From a virus: a stretch of 64,000 nt of DNA. Location: positions 1-64,000 of IMG/VR virus record IMGVR_UViG_3300025732_000026; one strand, written 5' to 3'. The notes under the pieces were generated by a model. It was not told the DNA's origin, ran no database searches, and saw only the letters and a list, made by a program, of their open reading frames with translations. Made by a program: the position numbers and the translations under genes. Of the stretch, positions 51,701-61,482 are shown in pieces. Every line of letters begins with the position of its first letter. Positions within the stretch are counted from its first letter, which is position 1.

Positions 51701-53857
51701 ATGTTTAACGATAAAATTACATTGAATGTTGCAGAAGCTATAGCAAAAGTGTTGAATAAAAATCTCGATGTATCTGAGGGATTAATTGATGATTTGAAAG
51801 ATAATAAAAAAATCCGGCAAGAAACCGATTGGTATCATGATAAAAATGATCGGCAAGAAAAGAAAAAGTCGGAACCCAACATAAAAACATTTACGGGTAA
51901 ATATGGAAAATCTAATTATAAATCAGTGAGTGAGAATCTATCAGACATAGATGAACAAAAAGATGTGAAACATGAAATTCAAGTTAATAGAATTCATGAA
52001 GATTTTGAACAGGAAGACGTGACATACGAAGAAATGAACGAGGGTTGGGGTGCCAGAGAACAGCAGCAACGCCGAGATGCTCAAAATAAAGCATGGGACG
52101 AATTGTTAGACAAACATAAGGAACATCCTAAAAATACTGAAAAATTGAAAAATTTGAGATTGAAAAATTGGAGCGCACCAGCCGCCGAAAAAATGTTGAG
52201 GGAAGATTCTGAACAATTAGATGAATTATCTAAGAAGACTCTAGGCAATTATGTAAAAACTGCCGGTGCAGATTTGATGGTTACTTCACAAGATACCGGC
52301 TGGGGATATAAAAAAGGAGAAACTGAAAAAAATTTAAAGCGAATGATGAACAGATATAAGGGCATAAAACAAGCGGCCGATAAACTAACTAAAGAAGAAT
52401 TTGAACAATTAGATGAAGTTGTTAGTGTGTCAACAATTGCAGACAATTTAATAAAACGTGCGTTAGGAAAATCTAATATTAAGAGAAATTCTGATCATAC
52501 TTCATCTGTAAATAAAGGTGATTTTATTGTGCATGATAGAGGTGCAGTCGTTGCAAAATTAGAAAAGGGTACATGGGAAAAACACGTACCTAATGAACAT
52601 AAATCAACATTTAATATTAAAGAAGATTTGGGGCAATTAGATGAAGTTGCGGATAAAGTTTATGATCCTATTACTAAAAAAAATATTAAAAGAAAACCTA
52701 TAAAAATTAAAATGGGTGGTGGTTATAGGAAAACGGTGGATGGAGTTGTGGTTGATTCATCTGATAAAAAAGAGATAGGAAAGAAATTTTCTGAAAGCTT
52801 GTCAATTTTTTCCGAAAAAGGATTAAAAGGTTTATTTGAGTCAATATATAGTGTTTCGGATGAGACTGTAGAAATTATAAATGAAACATCTGAATTTGTT
52901 GGTATTCCACAATCAATTAATACTATCAGAAAAACTAAAGAACATCTAAAAGTCAATACAAATTTACCAAAATCTATTCGAAAAGAATTGGAACAAAAAA
53001 TAGAAGATCATAGAAAACATTTGGAAAAATCTGGATTTGATTTTAAAGAAGATTTTGATAATATTGATTGGGAAACATTACTGGAAGAACCTGATAGCGA
53101 TGAATTTGCACAAGAAGTAAAAAAAGCTGTTAGAAAGAATAAAGGTGAATTGAGAAATGATGAGAACATCGCTAAAGGTGAGGTTCTTGCTGTTAAAAAT
53201 GAAGAAGTTGAATATATTGATGAAATGAAAAAATTAAATAAAGTAAATCATGTTTATTCTGATGTAAATGCTGAAAAATTTGCAGATGAATATGTTAAGG
53301 GGCATTCTGGTGATTATCGTGAAGGAGGTCCAACAAAACAAGATTCGGAACATAGTGAAAATTTTCACACAAATTATACAACAAAACATGTCAAATCTGG
53401 ATTTGCTGGTGGTGGGAAAAAGATATTTACTCATAATAAAACGGGCGAAAAATTTGAGGTTGAGATTGAACCTAATGGAAAAACTTTTTATGGAAATGAT
53501 CATAGAGTTCGCAAATTAAATGAAGAAGTTGAAAAATATCCTTTTGTTGCAGTTCATGTCAAAAAGGGCACGCATCAAACCCATGGAAGCACGTCTTATG
53601 AAGCTGCACAAAATGCAGCAAAACATTGGAAATTAAAAAGCACCGCTGGCATTGATGTTTATCGCGCAGATAAAAAACATGTTGCCGAAAATGTTGAAGA
53701 TTTAGATGAAGCACATATGACAGATACCGAAATGGAAAAAAGAGAAGAAATAGTTAAAGGAATGAAAAAGAATCTATCATCTTTTAAAGATCGATATGGT
53801 AATCGCGCAAAAGATGTTATTTACGCTACCGCAACAAAAAAAGCAATGGCGGATTAA
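51701..53857 (+). CDS. Large modular virion-associated protein
   Basis: 718 residues, charged, with repeated linkers of the type EQLDELSKKTLGNYVKTA, EEFEQLDEV and EDLGQLDEV, joining small modules. The end MTDTEMEKREEIVKGMKKNLSSFKDRYG is a module common in T4-like phage proteins. LFESIYS and similar L-x-E sites might be cut by gp21. Likely a packaged internal or head-associated protein; no enzyme motif is seen. Confidence 0.65.
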   Translation: MFNDKITLNVAEAIAKVLNKNLDVSEGLIDDLKDNKKIRQETDWYHDKNDRQEKKKSEPNIKTFTGKYGKSNYKSVSENLSDIDEQKDVKHEIQVNRIHEDFEQEDVTYEEMNEGWGAREQQQRRDAQNKAWDELLDKHKEHPKNTEKLKNLRLKNWSAPAAEKMLREDSEQLDELSKKTLGNYVKTAGADLMVTSQDTGWGYKKGETEKNLKRMMNRYKGIKQAADKLTKEEFEQLDEVVSVSTIADNLIKRALGKSNIKRNSDHTSSVNKGDFIVHDRGAVVAKLEKGTWEKHVPNEHKSTFNIKEDLGQLDEVADKVYDPITKKNIKRKPIKIKMGGGYRKTVDGVVVDSSDKKEIGKKFSESLSIFSEKGLKGLFESIYSVSDETVEIINETSEFVGIPQSINTIRKTKEHLKVNTNLPKSIRKELEQKIEDHRKHLEKSGFDFKEDFDNIDWETLLEEPDSDEFAQEVKKAVRKNKGELRNDENIAKGEVLAVKNEEVEYIDEMKKLNKVNHVYSDVNAEKFADEYVKGHSGDYREGGPTKQDSEHSENFHTNYTTKHVKSGFAGGGKKIFTHNKTGEKFEVEIEPNGKTFYGNDHRVRKLNEEVEKYPFVAVHVKKGTHQTHGSTSYEAAQNAAKHWKLKSTAGIDVYRADKKHVAENVEDLDEAHMTDTEMEKREEIVKGMKKNLSSFKDRYGNRAKDVIYATATKKAMAD

Positions 53858-53858
53858 T

Positions 53859-54032
53859 ATGAAAAAACTCTTTGAATTATTTGACGATTCTAAAAATAAT
53901 GATAAACCTAGAAATCGTAAAAAACAAATAATTAAGGATGCAGTAAAGGATTCGATTAAAAATAAATTATCTGGTAAAAAAGATGTATTTGATCCTGAAC
54001 CTGATTTGAATTCTAGTGAAGTAGTTAAATAA
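53859..54032 (+). CDS. Small charged protein
   Basis: 57 residues from the ATG at 53859, two bases after the previous stop. It begins MKKLFELFDDS and has a Lys-rich centre and an acidic end. The LFELFD start echoes LFES segments in the two preceding proteins. Role unknown. Confidence 0.5.
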   Translation: MKKLFELFDDSKNNDKPRNRKKQIIKDAVKDSIKNKLSGKKDVFDPEPDLNSSEVVK

Positions 54033-54039
54033 CGAATTT

Positions 54040-54047
54040 CATAAATA
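54040..54047 (+). promoter_or_regulatory. Putative late promoter CATAAATA
   Basis: CATAAATA 26 bases before the structural gene at 54074, which has a strong AGGAGA ribosome site. The octamer matches the boxes before 11015 and 50303. Confidence 0.45.
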
Positions 54048-54073
54048 CTAAAATAAATATTAGGAGAAGAATA

Positions 54074-54880
54074 ATGGCTTTATGGTCGAATACGGACGCA
54101 AATACGAGTATACCAAAATTTGCGCCATCATTAGTTAAGTTGTCTAATTCACAAGCAAATAATGATTTGTTGTATGCTAATACGACACAAGATGCATTTA
54201 TTGCTGGACAAATAGTTGGAGTTTTTGGGGTATCACCTGGTGAGAAGGCTGGTGTAGGTAATGTGTCGGCTGTAGCAGTAACAACGGCAGGAGATTCTGC
54301 CTATGGAAAACCAACAGTTACGATTACAGGCGCGAATACTACTCAAGCAACAGTAACGTCTAATCTAAAATTGGTATCTGCTAGTATTCATGCAGCGGGT
54401 TCAGGATACGCCAATGGCAATACTTTTCAAGTACATGCTGGTACTAATACCACTACCGCTGTATTGACTGTAACTAATGTCGGTGCTATAGGTAATATTA
54501 CGGGTATTTCCGTTACAACGGCTGGTAAATATTCCACCATTACGACTTCGAACATCAATACATTAACTGTTAATACTGCATCTGGTACAGGATTTAGTGC
54601 AAATTTACGATTTGGTTTTGAATCTATTACAGTATCAGCAGCAGGTGCTGGATATAATGTATCAACTGTTGGTGCAGTTGCAAGCGGTAATGGTATATTA
54701 AATACCGCGTTCACTGTTACATTGACTGGTCAAGAAGGTACCGATAAGGGCGCATTAGCTGGTTGGAATTTGCGAACAGAGGGTACTGGTAATCGTGCCG
54801 GTCGCGTCCGTTACGAGTGTTTGGTTGCTATGGGATCAATGACAGGCGATGCCGCAGACGATACGCAATTAGCTGAATAA
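54074..54880 (+). CDS. Virion structural protein
   Basis: 268 residues. MALWSNTDANTSIPKF at the start and GWNLRTEGTGNRAGRVRYECLVAMGSMTGDA at the end are conserved in a T4-like marine phage structural family. The middle (residues ~60-215) is an inserted, Thr/Gly/Ala-rich beta region with repeats VTTAGxSxYG and AAGSGYxxGN. Its higher G+C suits high expression. Confidence 0.8.
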   Translation: MALWSNTDANTSIPKFAPSLVKLSNSQANNDLLYANTTQDAFIAGQIVGVFGVSPGEKAGVGNVSAVAVTTAGDSAYGKPTVTITGANTTQATVTSNLKLVSASIHAAGSGYANGNTFQVHAGTNTTTAVLTVTNVGAIGNITGISVTTAGKYSTITTSNINTLTVNTASGTGFSANLRFGFESITVSAAGAGYNVSTVGAVASGNGILNTAFTVTLTGQEGTDKGALAGWNLRTEGTGNRAGRVRYECLVAMGSMTGDAADDTQLAE

Positions 54881-55278
54881 TGGATTCAAATAATACAATA
54901 GAGTGTTCACTGGAATTTATCAATTCGGTAAATTCCAGATTACTTGCTGAATTAGATGCATTAATATTATCTCCTGAAGCGGGCATACAGAAAATTCGAA
55001 AAGTGTTGTATCAATTTGGATTAGATATGCCAGCACTATATGATGCGTCAAGAGATGGTGATGAGGTATTATTTGATATTTCGGATTATTTTAATGATGA
55101 GTCGAAAATTCAAATCTATCTTTATTTCATATATTATCAAACTGAAGATGGTAATTATGAATTTCATTCTGAATTAGTGTGTCCCGATAAGTTAGAAGAG
55201 TTTTTGGATGATGTTGATTTTGATGTTGATTTTGATGATGATTTTGATGATGAACCATCCAAATCAGACTCAGTATAA
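54880..55278 (+). CDS. Acidic protein with Asp-rich tail
   Basis: 132 residues. The tail DDVDFDVDFDDDFDDEP is a run of near-repeats, and the body is helical then strand-rich. The start overlaps the previous stop by one base. The family is not recognised. Confidence 0.6.
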   Translation: MDSNNTIECSLEFINSVNSRLLAELDALILSPEAGIQKIRKVLYQFGLDMPALYDASRDGDEVLFDISDYFNDESKIQIYLYFIYYQTEDGNYEFHSELVCPDKLEEFLDDVDFDVDFDDDFDDEPSKSDSV

Positions 55279-55282
55279 TTGA

Positions 55283-55684
55283 ATGCAATTTGAAAATCTA
55301 ACAAAAAATAATATAAAATTATATTCAATAAAAGCATATGATAATCCGAATATGCTTTTATCTGAATATATGGCAGACTATAAAAGATTCAATTATGTGA
55401 AACGACTATTTAACAAATATATAAAAACTAATGTGATACATGAAAGATTGATATTAAATCATATTATTATTATATATAATGTTTTTGGCATAGAACATGC
55501 AACTAGAATGCTCTTTTATTTTTTACCAGATACGCAATATCCTGTATTGAAAACATATTTATATTTTCTGAATTTAATGCCAGAAATTGTATATGGTATA
55601 AATAATTTAAATATCAATTTAAGTCATATAGAAATAGATAATAATGTATTGTCGATTTTAAATAACATTTATGAAAAAAATTAG
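55283..55684 (+). CDS. Conserved T4-like phage protein (DUF7207-like)
   Basis: 133 residues. AYDNPNMLLSEYMADYKRFNYVKRLFNKY, ERLILNHIIIIYNVFGIEHATRMLFY, and LKTYLYFLNLMPE match a helical family widely conserved in T4-like marine phages next to lysozyme and structural genes. Function unknown. It overlaps the next small gene by 14 bases. Confidence 0.8.
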   Translation: MQFENLTKNNIKLYSIKAYDNPNMLLSEYMADYKRFNYVKRLFNKYIKTNVIHERLILNHIIIIYNVFGIEHATRMLFYFLPDTQYPVLKTYLYFLNLMPEIVYGINNLNINLSHIEIDNNVLSILNNIYEKN

Positions 55685-55826
55685 AGAAGATGTTCCCGCA
55701 AATACGATTGGTGCTGGAAATATTGCCGGTGCGGGTGTTGGTCAGAATGGAGAACCTGGTATCAATAAGAAAAGAAAAATTCAACCATTTCTATCCTTTG
55801 TTCGACGCAAATTACCAACATCATGA
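55671..55826 (+). CDS. Small Gly-rich conserved phage protein, 51 aa
   Basis: ATG at 55671 inside the end of the previous gene. VPANTIGAGNIAGAGVGQNGEPG followed by KKRKIQPF is a short motif repeatedly seen in T4-like phages near structural genes. Basic C-terminus (VRRKLP). Its stop overlaps the lysozyme start (ATGA). Confidence 0.65.
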   Translation: MKKIREDVPANTIGAGNIAGAGVGQNGEPGINKKRKIQPFLSFVRRKLPTS

Positions 55827-56299
55827 GAATAAGTGAACGAGGTTTAAAATTATTATCTGATTGGGAGGGTCTAAGAAATGAAGTATATCTTGATGTTGCA
55901 AAATTTCCTACTATCGGAATAGGACATTTACTGACAAAGGATGAACTTTCATCTAATAAAATACTGATTGATGGGATCAATGTTGATTATTCTTTTGGAT
56001 TAACAAATATACAAATTGAACGTCTATTAGTTAAAGACCTGATGAAAATCGAGGAAAAGATTAATAAACTCATCACGGTTGATATTAGTCAGAATCAATA
56101 TGATGCTATTGTGATATTCGTGTTTAATATAGGAATTGGTGCATTTGAGAGATCAACTTTTCTCAAATTACTAAATAATAAAAAATTCGATCAATTGCCG
56201 AATCAATTTAGACGTTGGAATAAATCGGGTGGTCAAATAATTAGCGGTCTAATACATCGCCGCGAAAACGAGATAAAGCTTTTCGAGGGTTTGCTTTGA
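55823..56299 (+). CDS. T4-type lysozyme (GH24 endolysin)
   Basis: 158 residues, close to T4 gpE (164). The catalytic triad Glu15-x8-Asp24-x5-Thr30 has exact T4 spacing, in DWEGLRNEVYLDVAKFPTIGIGH. Later FNIGIGAFERSTFLKLLN and RRENEIKLF complete the family pattern. It cuts peptidoglycan. No signal peptide, so release needs a holin. It lies in the structural unit, so a virion-linked role is also possible. Confidence 0.93.
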   Translation: MRISERGLKLLSDWEGLRNEVYLDVAKFPTIGIGHLLTKDELSSNKILIDGINVDYSFGLTNIQIERLLVKDLMKIEEKINKLITVDISQNQYDAIVIFVFNIGIGAFERSTFLKLLNNKKFDQLPNQFRRWNKSGGQIISGLIHRRENEIKLFEGLL

Positions 56300-56344
56300 T
56301 ACAACAAAAAATAAAAAACAATAGCAATAAGGGACAGAATATCT

Positions 56345-56794
56345 ATGGAAAGCTCTTCAAAGGACATTCATGATGTAGATTTAAAACTAAATTCATTATC
56401 AAAAGATGTTGAACAAATAGATAGGTTGTGTTTAAAAGTAACAGAATCAATTGAAAAACTTCAAGAAGTGAATTCAACATTGACCAAAATATTGGTTCTA
56501 CATGAAGAAAAACATGAGCAACGACAAAAAAATGAGGATCAATTTAGAATTGAACTTAAAGAACTTAATGTTAAAATAAATAATATATATAAAGATGTGA
56601 TAGAAAAAATTGATGCCATGGATAAAGAAAATTTGAAGAGAATTAATGGTGAGAGTTTAGCGAAAATCAATAAAGAGAATTTACCTATTATAGAATTGTC
56701 TAAAATACATTGGATGATGTTGGGTGGCGCATTAACATTAGGTTGGTTATTGAGCAATGTGAACTTAGAAGGATTGGCGCCATTGTTTAAATAA
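56345..56794 (+). CDS. Coiled-coil protein with C-terminal membrane anchor
   Basis: 149 residues. Residues 1-105 are heptad-rich helix; one hydrophobic segment (HWMMLGGALTLGWLLSNV, ~120-138) follows. It sits next to the lysozyme gene, so a holin-like or membrane-tether lysis role is plausible. The layout differs from T4 holin (gpT). Function is inferred from position only. Confidence 0.65.
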   Translation: MESSSKDIHDVDLKLNSLSKDVEQIDRLCLKVTESIEKLQEVNSTLTKILVLHEEKHEQRQKNEDQFRIELKELNVKINNIYKDVIEKIDAMDKENLKRINGESLAKINKENLPIIELSKIHWMMLGGALTLGWLLSNVNLEGLAPLFK

Positions 56795-56797
56795 TAG

Positions 56798-56826
56798 TTG
56801 ATTTGTGATTAAAATTAGCGTATACT
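56798..56826 (+). promoter_or_regulatory. Sigma70-like promoter for the primase-nrd unit
   Basis: TTGATT, a 17-base spacer and TATACT, 29 bases before the primase ATG. It separates the late structural unit from early or middle genes. Confidence 0.65.
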
Positions 56827-56855
56827 GCATTGTTGAATAAATTACGGATCAATAG

Positions 56856-57878
56856 ATGTCAGTTTACATTGATGCAAAATATGTAAATTTAATTTCATAT
56901 AATCTTAGAAATTTTAAGCGAAAAAACGAGCAATTATATCAAGCATCTTGTCCGTTTTGCGGTGATTCTAAGAAGGATAAAACAAAAGCTAGATTATTTA
57001 TTTTTAAAAATAAGAATAGCCTTTTTGTGAAATGTTTTAACTGTGGTAAAAGTACAACCTTTGCAAATCTTTTAAAGTATATTTCTCCAATTTTATATTC
57101 TGAGTATGTACTAGAAACATACTCAGATAATCAATCATTGAATCCTTTGAGAACTTCTAGTATAATGGAAAAAATGCGATTTGATAATGTATCCAAACAG
57201 AAATCATTCAACAATGCGGAATGGTGTGATAAATTGCCTGAAAATCATGTTTGTGTTCAATATCTACAATCCAGAAAAATCCCAATAGCAGCATATTCGA
57301 AACTATTGTATACTGCTAATTTTAAGGAATTAGCAGATGAGATATATATTGATCATGGCAAAACGTTGGAGTGTGATTCCAGATTAGTTATACCAATGTA
57401 CGATAAATATCATGTATTATATGGTATTGCTGGCAGAGCATTATATGATTGTTCGGATAGAATGAGATATATAACGTTGCGTACAAATGATTCGGAAGAT
57501 AAACTTGTATATGGCGTGGATCAGATAGATTCCACAAAAGATATTAGAGTAGTTGAGGGTCAGTTAGATTCCTTATTTATTGATAATTGTATCGCGGTTT
57601 GTTGTGCAGAATTAAATATTGCCGAAGAATTATTTCCAAAAGAGAAATTGATATTGATTCCAGATAATGAACCAAGAGCGCCGATTCAGGTTAAAAAGAT
57701 TAAAGGATTTATTAAAAAAGGATTTAATGTTGTATTATTTCCAGAATATATATCGCAGAAAGATGTGAATTTGATGATCATGAATGGCGTAAATGATTTG
57801 GAAAATATAATTGTGAATAATACATTCCAAGGAATTCGCGCAGAATTGGAATTTGCTAAGTGGAGTAAATGTGTATGA
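56856..57878 (+). CDS. 61: DNA primase gp61
   Basis: 340 residues, equal to T4 gp61 (342). Zinc finger CPFC...CFNC (Cys32, 35, 60, 63), TOPRIM-type VVEGQLDSLFID (~residue 200) and LILIPDNEP. It makes RNA primers with helicase gp41. It is the first gene of the unit with nrdA and nrdB. Confidence 0.93.
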   Translation: MSVYIDAKYVNLISYNLRNFKRKNEQLYQASCPFCGDSKKDKTKARLFIFKNKNSLFVKCFNCGKSTTFANLLKYISPILYSEYVLETYSDNQSLNPLRTSSIMEKMRFDNVSKQKSFNNAEWCDKLPENHVCVQYLQSRKIPIAAYSKLLYTANFKELADEIYIDHGKTLECDSRLVIPMYDKYHVLYGIAGRALYDCSDRMRYITLRTNDSEDKLVYGVDQIDSTKDIRVVEGQLDSLFIDNCIAVCCAELNIAEELFPKEKLILIPDNEPRAPIQVKKIKGFIKKGFNVVLFPEYISQKDVNLMIMNGVNDLENIIVNNTFQGIRAELEFAKWSKCV

Positions 57879-57934
57879 TAACACCAAATGCCTATAAGCG
57901 AGATGTTGAACAGATTGGAAACGAATTTAAGTAA
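57875..57934 (+). CDS. Possible micro-protein, 19 aa
   Basis: ATGA overlap with the primase stop, then 19 codons (MITPNAYKRDVEQIGNEFK) before a stop 18 bases before nrdA. It may be a coupled leader or the relic of a lost gene. Evidence is only the overlap and the tidy gap fit. Confidence 0.25.
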   Translation: MITPNAYKRDVEQIGNEFK

Positions 57935-57952
57935 CTAACATATATAAATTAA

Positions 57953-60349
57953 ATGACGATAAAAACGATAATCAAAAGAAATGGCAATATCGAGGAATTT
58001 ATTCCTTCAAAATTAAACAAATGGGGTCAATGGGCAGCAAACAATCTAACAGATAGAGTAGATTGGTCCGAGATCATTTTAGAAACTGTTAAAAATTTAG
58101 ATGATTCTGTAACTTCTAAGAAACTTCAACAAACATTAATCAAAACTTGTATTCATAGAAAAGATTGGGCACATAATTTAATGGCGGGTAGATTATATGT
58201 TGCATTATCCAGAAAGGATATGTTTGGTAATAATATACCATCTGTCAAAGAAATGTTTGAAAAAATGCTAAAATTAGGATTAATGATAGAATTCAATTAT
58301 ACAGATGAAGATTATGTTGTAATTGAATCAATCATAGATCATTCCAAAGATTTTAATTTGACGCATTTTCAATTGAAGCATATTGAATCTAAATATGTTC
58401 TACAGAATAGATCAACTAGAAAAAAATATGAGACACCGCAGTTTACTTATATGCGAATGGCATGTGCCTTAGCACATGATGAACATCCAGAAAAACGATT
58501 GGAAATGATTCGAGATTGGTATAATCATTTTTCGGAAGGTAGAATAAGTCCACCGACTCCAAATTATGTAAATTTGGGAACACCTCATAGAGGATTTGCA
58601 TCTTGCTGTTTGTATTCGGTTGGAGATTCTGCTAAATCGCTTGCAGTAGGCGATCATATCGCCTACACAATGACATACATGTCTAGTGGTATTGGTGGAA
58701 TATTGCATACGAGATCAGTTGGAGATTCTGTTAAAAACGGTGCAATCGAACATCAAGGCAAACTTCCATATTTTAATTCCCTTGCAGGTGCAGTAAAAGC
58801 TAATTTACAAGGCGGTAGAGGCGGTGCTTGTACTAGCCACTATTCTAGTTATGATCCAGAAGCATTGACTATTTCACAGTTGCAGAATCCAAGATCAACT
58901 GAAGATAGACGAAACAGAGATATACATTTTTCAATGCTATGTAATCGATTATTTGCTAAAAAAGTAGCGGCAAATGAAGATATTTTTACATTCAATTGTT
59001 ATACTGCACCTGATTTATATGATGCTTTTTTCTCAGGCGATTCGAATGAATTTGAGAGAATATATGCAATATATGAGAGCAATCCTAAATTCAAGAAAAA
59101 TTATGTAAATGCTCGAAAATTTATAATAAATGCTACTCAACAGAGTTATGAAGTGGGCACTCATTATTTCGCTTTTATTGATGAGATTAATAGAAATACG
59201 CCTTTCAAAGAAAAAATTTATAGTTCAAATTTGTGTCAGGAAATTCTATTACCAACTTATCCATATGAGAATATAGTTGATTTATATAGAGAAGTTGATA
59301 ATGGTATATTTGAATATATGGACCATAACGATAATATTATAAAATTAAATTATAGTGATTGGGTCACAGATTCTAATGGAAAATTTACATTTGCGGGTAA
59401 TCTATCAAATGATCCAAAGGTAAAAAAGGTTCTCAAATCTATACCATCATCTGAAATCGCACTATGTACCTTAGCAAGTATAGCGGAATGTAATATAAAA
59501 AATGACGATGAATATCGATCCGTTGCTTATTATGCGTTGAAGATGATAGATAAATGCATCAATATGGCAAATTATGAATTGCCGCATATTGGATATACTG
59601 CAAAGAAGCGCATGAATGCTGCCGTAGGATTAATTGGAATCGCATATACGCTGGCTAAAAATAATTTAAAATATGATAGCGATGATGGACGCAAAAAGAT
59701 CCATGAAATATCAGAACGTCATATGTATTTTCTGATTGAACAGAGTTTAAAGATTGCTAAGGAAAGAGGTACCGCTGAGTGGATCAATAAAACTAAATGG
59801 CCAGACGGCTGGCTACCTATTGATACATATAAGAAAAATATAGATTCATTTGCTAATTTTGAATTGAAATATGATTGGGAAAAATTGAGACAGGATATTA
59901 TTGAAACTGGGGGAATTGGACATTCATCTTTAGTTGCACATATGCCAACTGAGGCATCATCCAAGGCAATTGGATTGCCTAATGGTGTATATCCTATACG
60001 AGAATTGGCCATGAAAAAATCAGATGCCAGTAATATTATTGATTGGTGCGCCAAAGATTCCGATATTTTAATAGATAAATATCAATCTGCATGGAAAATT
60101 TCATCTAAAGACATGATAAAAGTATATGCTATTATTCAGAAATTTACCGATCATGCTGGCAGTTGGGATTTATATAAGGATAGATCAGAATCAATTGATT
60201 TATCATCATCGGAAATGATAGAGGAATTTTTAGATATGGTTAAATTTGGAATTAAGACTCGATATTATCAGAATTCATTAACGTCAGACGCCGATGTTAA
60301 TACACAAAATAAAAAAACGGTTTGTGCGTCAGGTGCATGTGATGTATAA
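57953..60349 (+). CDS. nrdA: Ribonucleotide reductase large subunit
   Basis: 798 residues (T4 NrdA 754). Starts with an ATP-cone-like KTIIKRNGNIEEF. Active-site blocks include YVNLGTPHRGFASCCLYSVGDS (Cys), YSSNLCQEILLPTYP, LIGIAYTLAKNNLKYDS, and VAHMPTEASSKAIGLPNGVYPIR. The C-terminal redox Cys pair CASGAC is present. It reduces ribonucleotides to deoxyribonucleotides with NrdB. No intron is seen. Confidence 0.95.
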   Translation: MTIKTIIKRNGNIEEFIPSKLNKWGQWAANNLTDRVDWSEIILETVKNLDDSVTSKKLQQTLIKTCIHRKDWAHNLMAGRLYVALSRKDMFGNNIPSVKEMFEKMLKLGLMIEFNYTDEDYVVIESIIDHSKDFNLTHFQLKHIESKYVLQNRSTRKKYETPQFTYMRMACALAHDEHPEKRLEMIRDWYNHFSEGRISPPTPNYVNLGTPHRGFASCCLYSVGDSAKSLAVGDHIAYTMTYMSSGIGGILHTRSVGDSVKNGAIEHQGKLPYFNSLAGAVKANLQGGRGGACTSHYSSYDPEALTISQLQNPRSTEDRRNRDIHFSMLCNRLFAKKVAANEDIFTFNCYTAPDLYDAFFSGDSNEFERIYAIYESNPKFKKNYVNARKFIINATQQSYEVGTHYFAFIDEINRNTPFKEKIYSSNLCQEILLPTYPYENIVDLYREVDNGIFEYMDHNDNIIKLNYSDWVTDSNGKFTFAGNLSNDPKVKKVLKSIPSSEIALCTLASIAECNIKNDDEYRSVAYYALKMIDKCINMANYELPHIGYTAKKRMNAAVGLIGIAYTLAKNNLKYDSDDGRKKIHEISERHMYFLIEQSLKIAKERGTAEWINKTKWPDGWLPIDTYKKNIDSFANFELKYDWEKLRQDIIETGGIGHSSLVAHMPTEASSKAIGLPNGVYPIRELAMKKSDASNIIDWCAKDSDILIDKYQSAWKISSKDMIKVYAIIQKFTDHAGSWDLYKDRSESIDLSSSEMIEEFLDMVKFGIKTRYYQNSLTSDADVNTQNKKTVCASGACDV

Positions 60350-60362
60350 GGATATAAAATAA

Positions 60363-61463
60363 ATGTTACTAAACGATAAAATATTTAATTTAGAGAAAAA
60401 AGATTATGTAATCCCATCCTTGTTTCTAGGTGAATCCATGGGATTTTTGGATTCAATCAATAAGCATTACCCAAATTTATTTGATCTATATAAGAAGATG
60501 AAATCCCAGGATTGGGATGAGAATGAATTCAATTTTACATCGTGCAATGTAGAATTTAAAACATGTCCAAAAAATATATATGATATGATGCTATTGACGT
60601 TGGCTTGGAAATGGGAAGCGGATTCAATCGCTTCAAGGAGCGTATTTGCTATTACGGCGCCATTCATTAGTTCAAATGAATTGAATTGTTTATGGCAGCG
60701 AATATCTGAAAATGAATGTTTACATGCATTAACATATTCGGAGATTGTTAGAAATTCTTTTGATAATTCCGCTGAGATATTGGATTATTTATCCACACTA
60801 AATAATGTTTTTGATAGATCATATATAGTAACGGAGATATTTGCATATACATTTGATATTGGACATAAATTATCGCTTGGATTAATTCCAAAAGATCAGA
60901 CAGCATACGATGCAATTTTTATGTTTGTTGTTACGTTATATTGTCTTGAGAGAATACAATTCATGGCCAGTTTTGCCGTGACATTTGCAATAGCAGATTC
61001 TGGTATATTTGTGCCTATCGGCAAAGCAGTACAGAAAATATGTAAGGATGAATTTGATATTCATGTTAAAGCATGTAAAACTATTTTAAACTATGAATTG
61101 GTGACTGAACGTGGCTTGATGACTTTTAATCGAATGAAACCTAAAATATCTGAATTATTAACATCAATAATAGAATCCGAGTTTAAATGGATTAATTACT
61201 TGTTCTCAGATGGTAGAGAATTGGTAGGAATGGATGCAGAATTATTGAAAAAGTGGGTATTATTTAATGCAGCAGATGTTTATAATTTTTTTGGAATACA
61301 ATCTAGTATTGAGTTGCCTAATAAAAATCCATTGGGATTTATTGAAGAATGGATTAATATAGATAAGATTCAAGGATCGCCACAGGAAGAGAAAACAGCG
61401 GCATATTTGGTAGGTGCTATAATTAATGATGATGAAGGTAAAATATATTCAACAGAATTTTAA
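60363..61463 (+). CDS. nrdB: Ribonucleotide reductase small subunit
   Basis: 366 residues (T4 NrdB 388). Iron ligand blocks WEADSI, ENECLHALTYSEI (Glu, His), and ERIQFMASFAVTF followed by DEFDIHVKACK (His). It carries the di-iron tyrosyl radical site for NrdA. Uninterrupted, unlike T4 nrdB which has an intron. Confidence 0.95.
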   Translation: MLLNDKIFNLEKKDYVIPSLFLGESMGFLDSINKHYPNLFDLYKKMKSQDWDENEFNFTSCNVEFKTCPKNIYDMMLLTLAWKWEADSIASRSVFAITAPFISSNELNCLWQRISENECLHALTYSEIVRNSFDNSAEILDYLSTLNNVFDRSYIVTEIFAYTFDIGHKLSLGLIPKDQTAYDAIFMFVVTLYCLERIQFMASFAVTFAIADSGIFVPIGKAVQKICKDEFDIHVKACKTILNYELVTERGLMTFNRMKPKISELLTSIIESEFKWINYLFSDGRELVGMDAELLKKWVLFNAADVYNFFGIQSSIELPNKNPLGFIEEWINIDKIQGSPQEEKTAAYLVGAIINDDEGKIYSTEF

Positions 61464-61482
61464 TCACATATAGAGGAATTTT

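Noticed and set aside
53234-53519. Frames on both strands inside the large virion-associated gene
   Set aside because: They lie in alternate frames of a long, clearly coding gene and show no independent start signals.
54427-54714. A 95-codon minus-strand frame opposite the structural protein
   Set aside because: Antisense to a strongly coding gene with conserved ends; no ribosome site.
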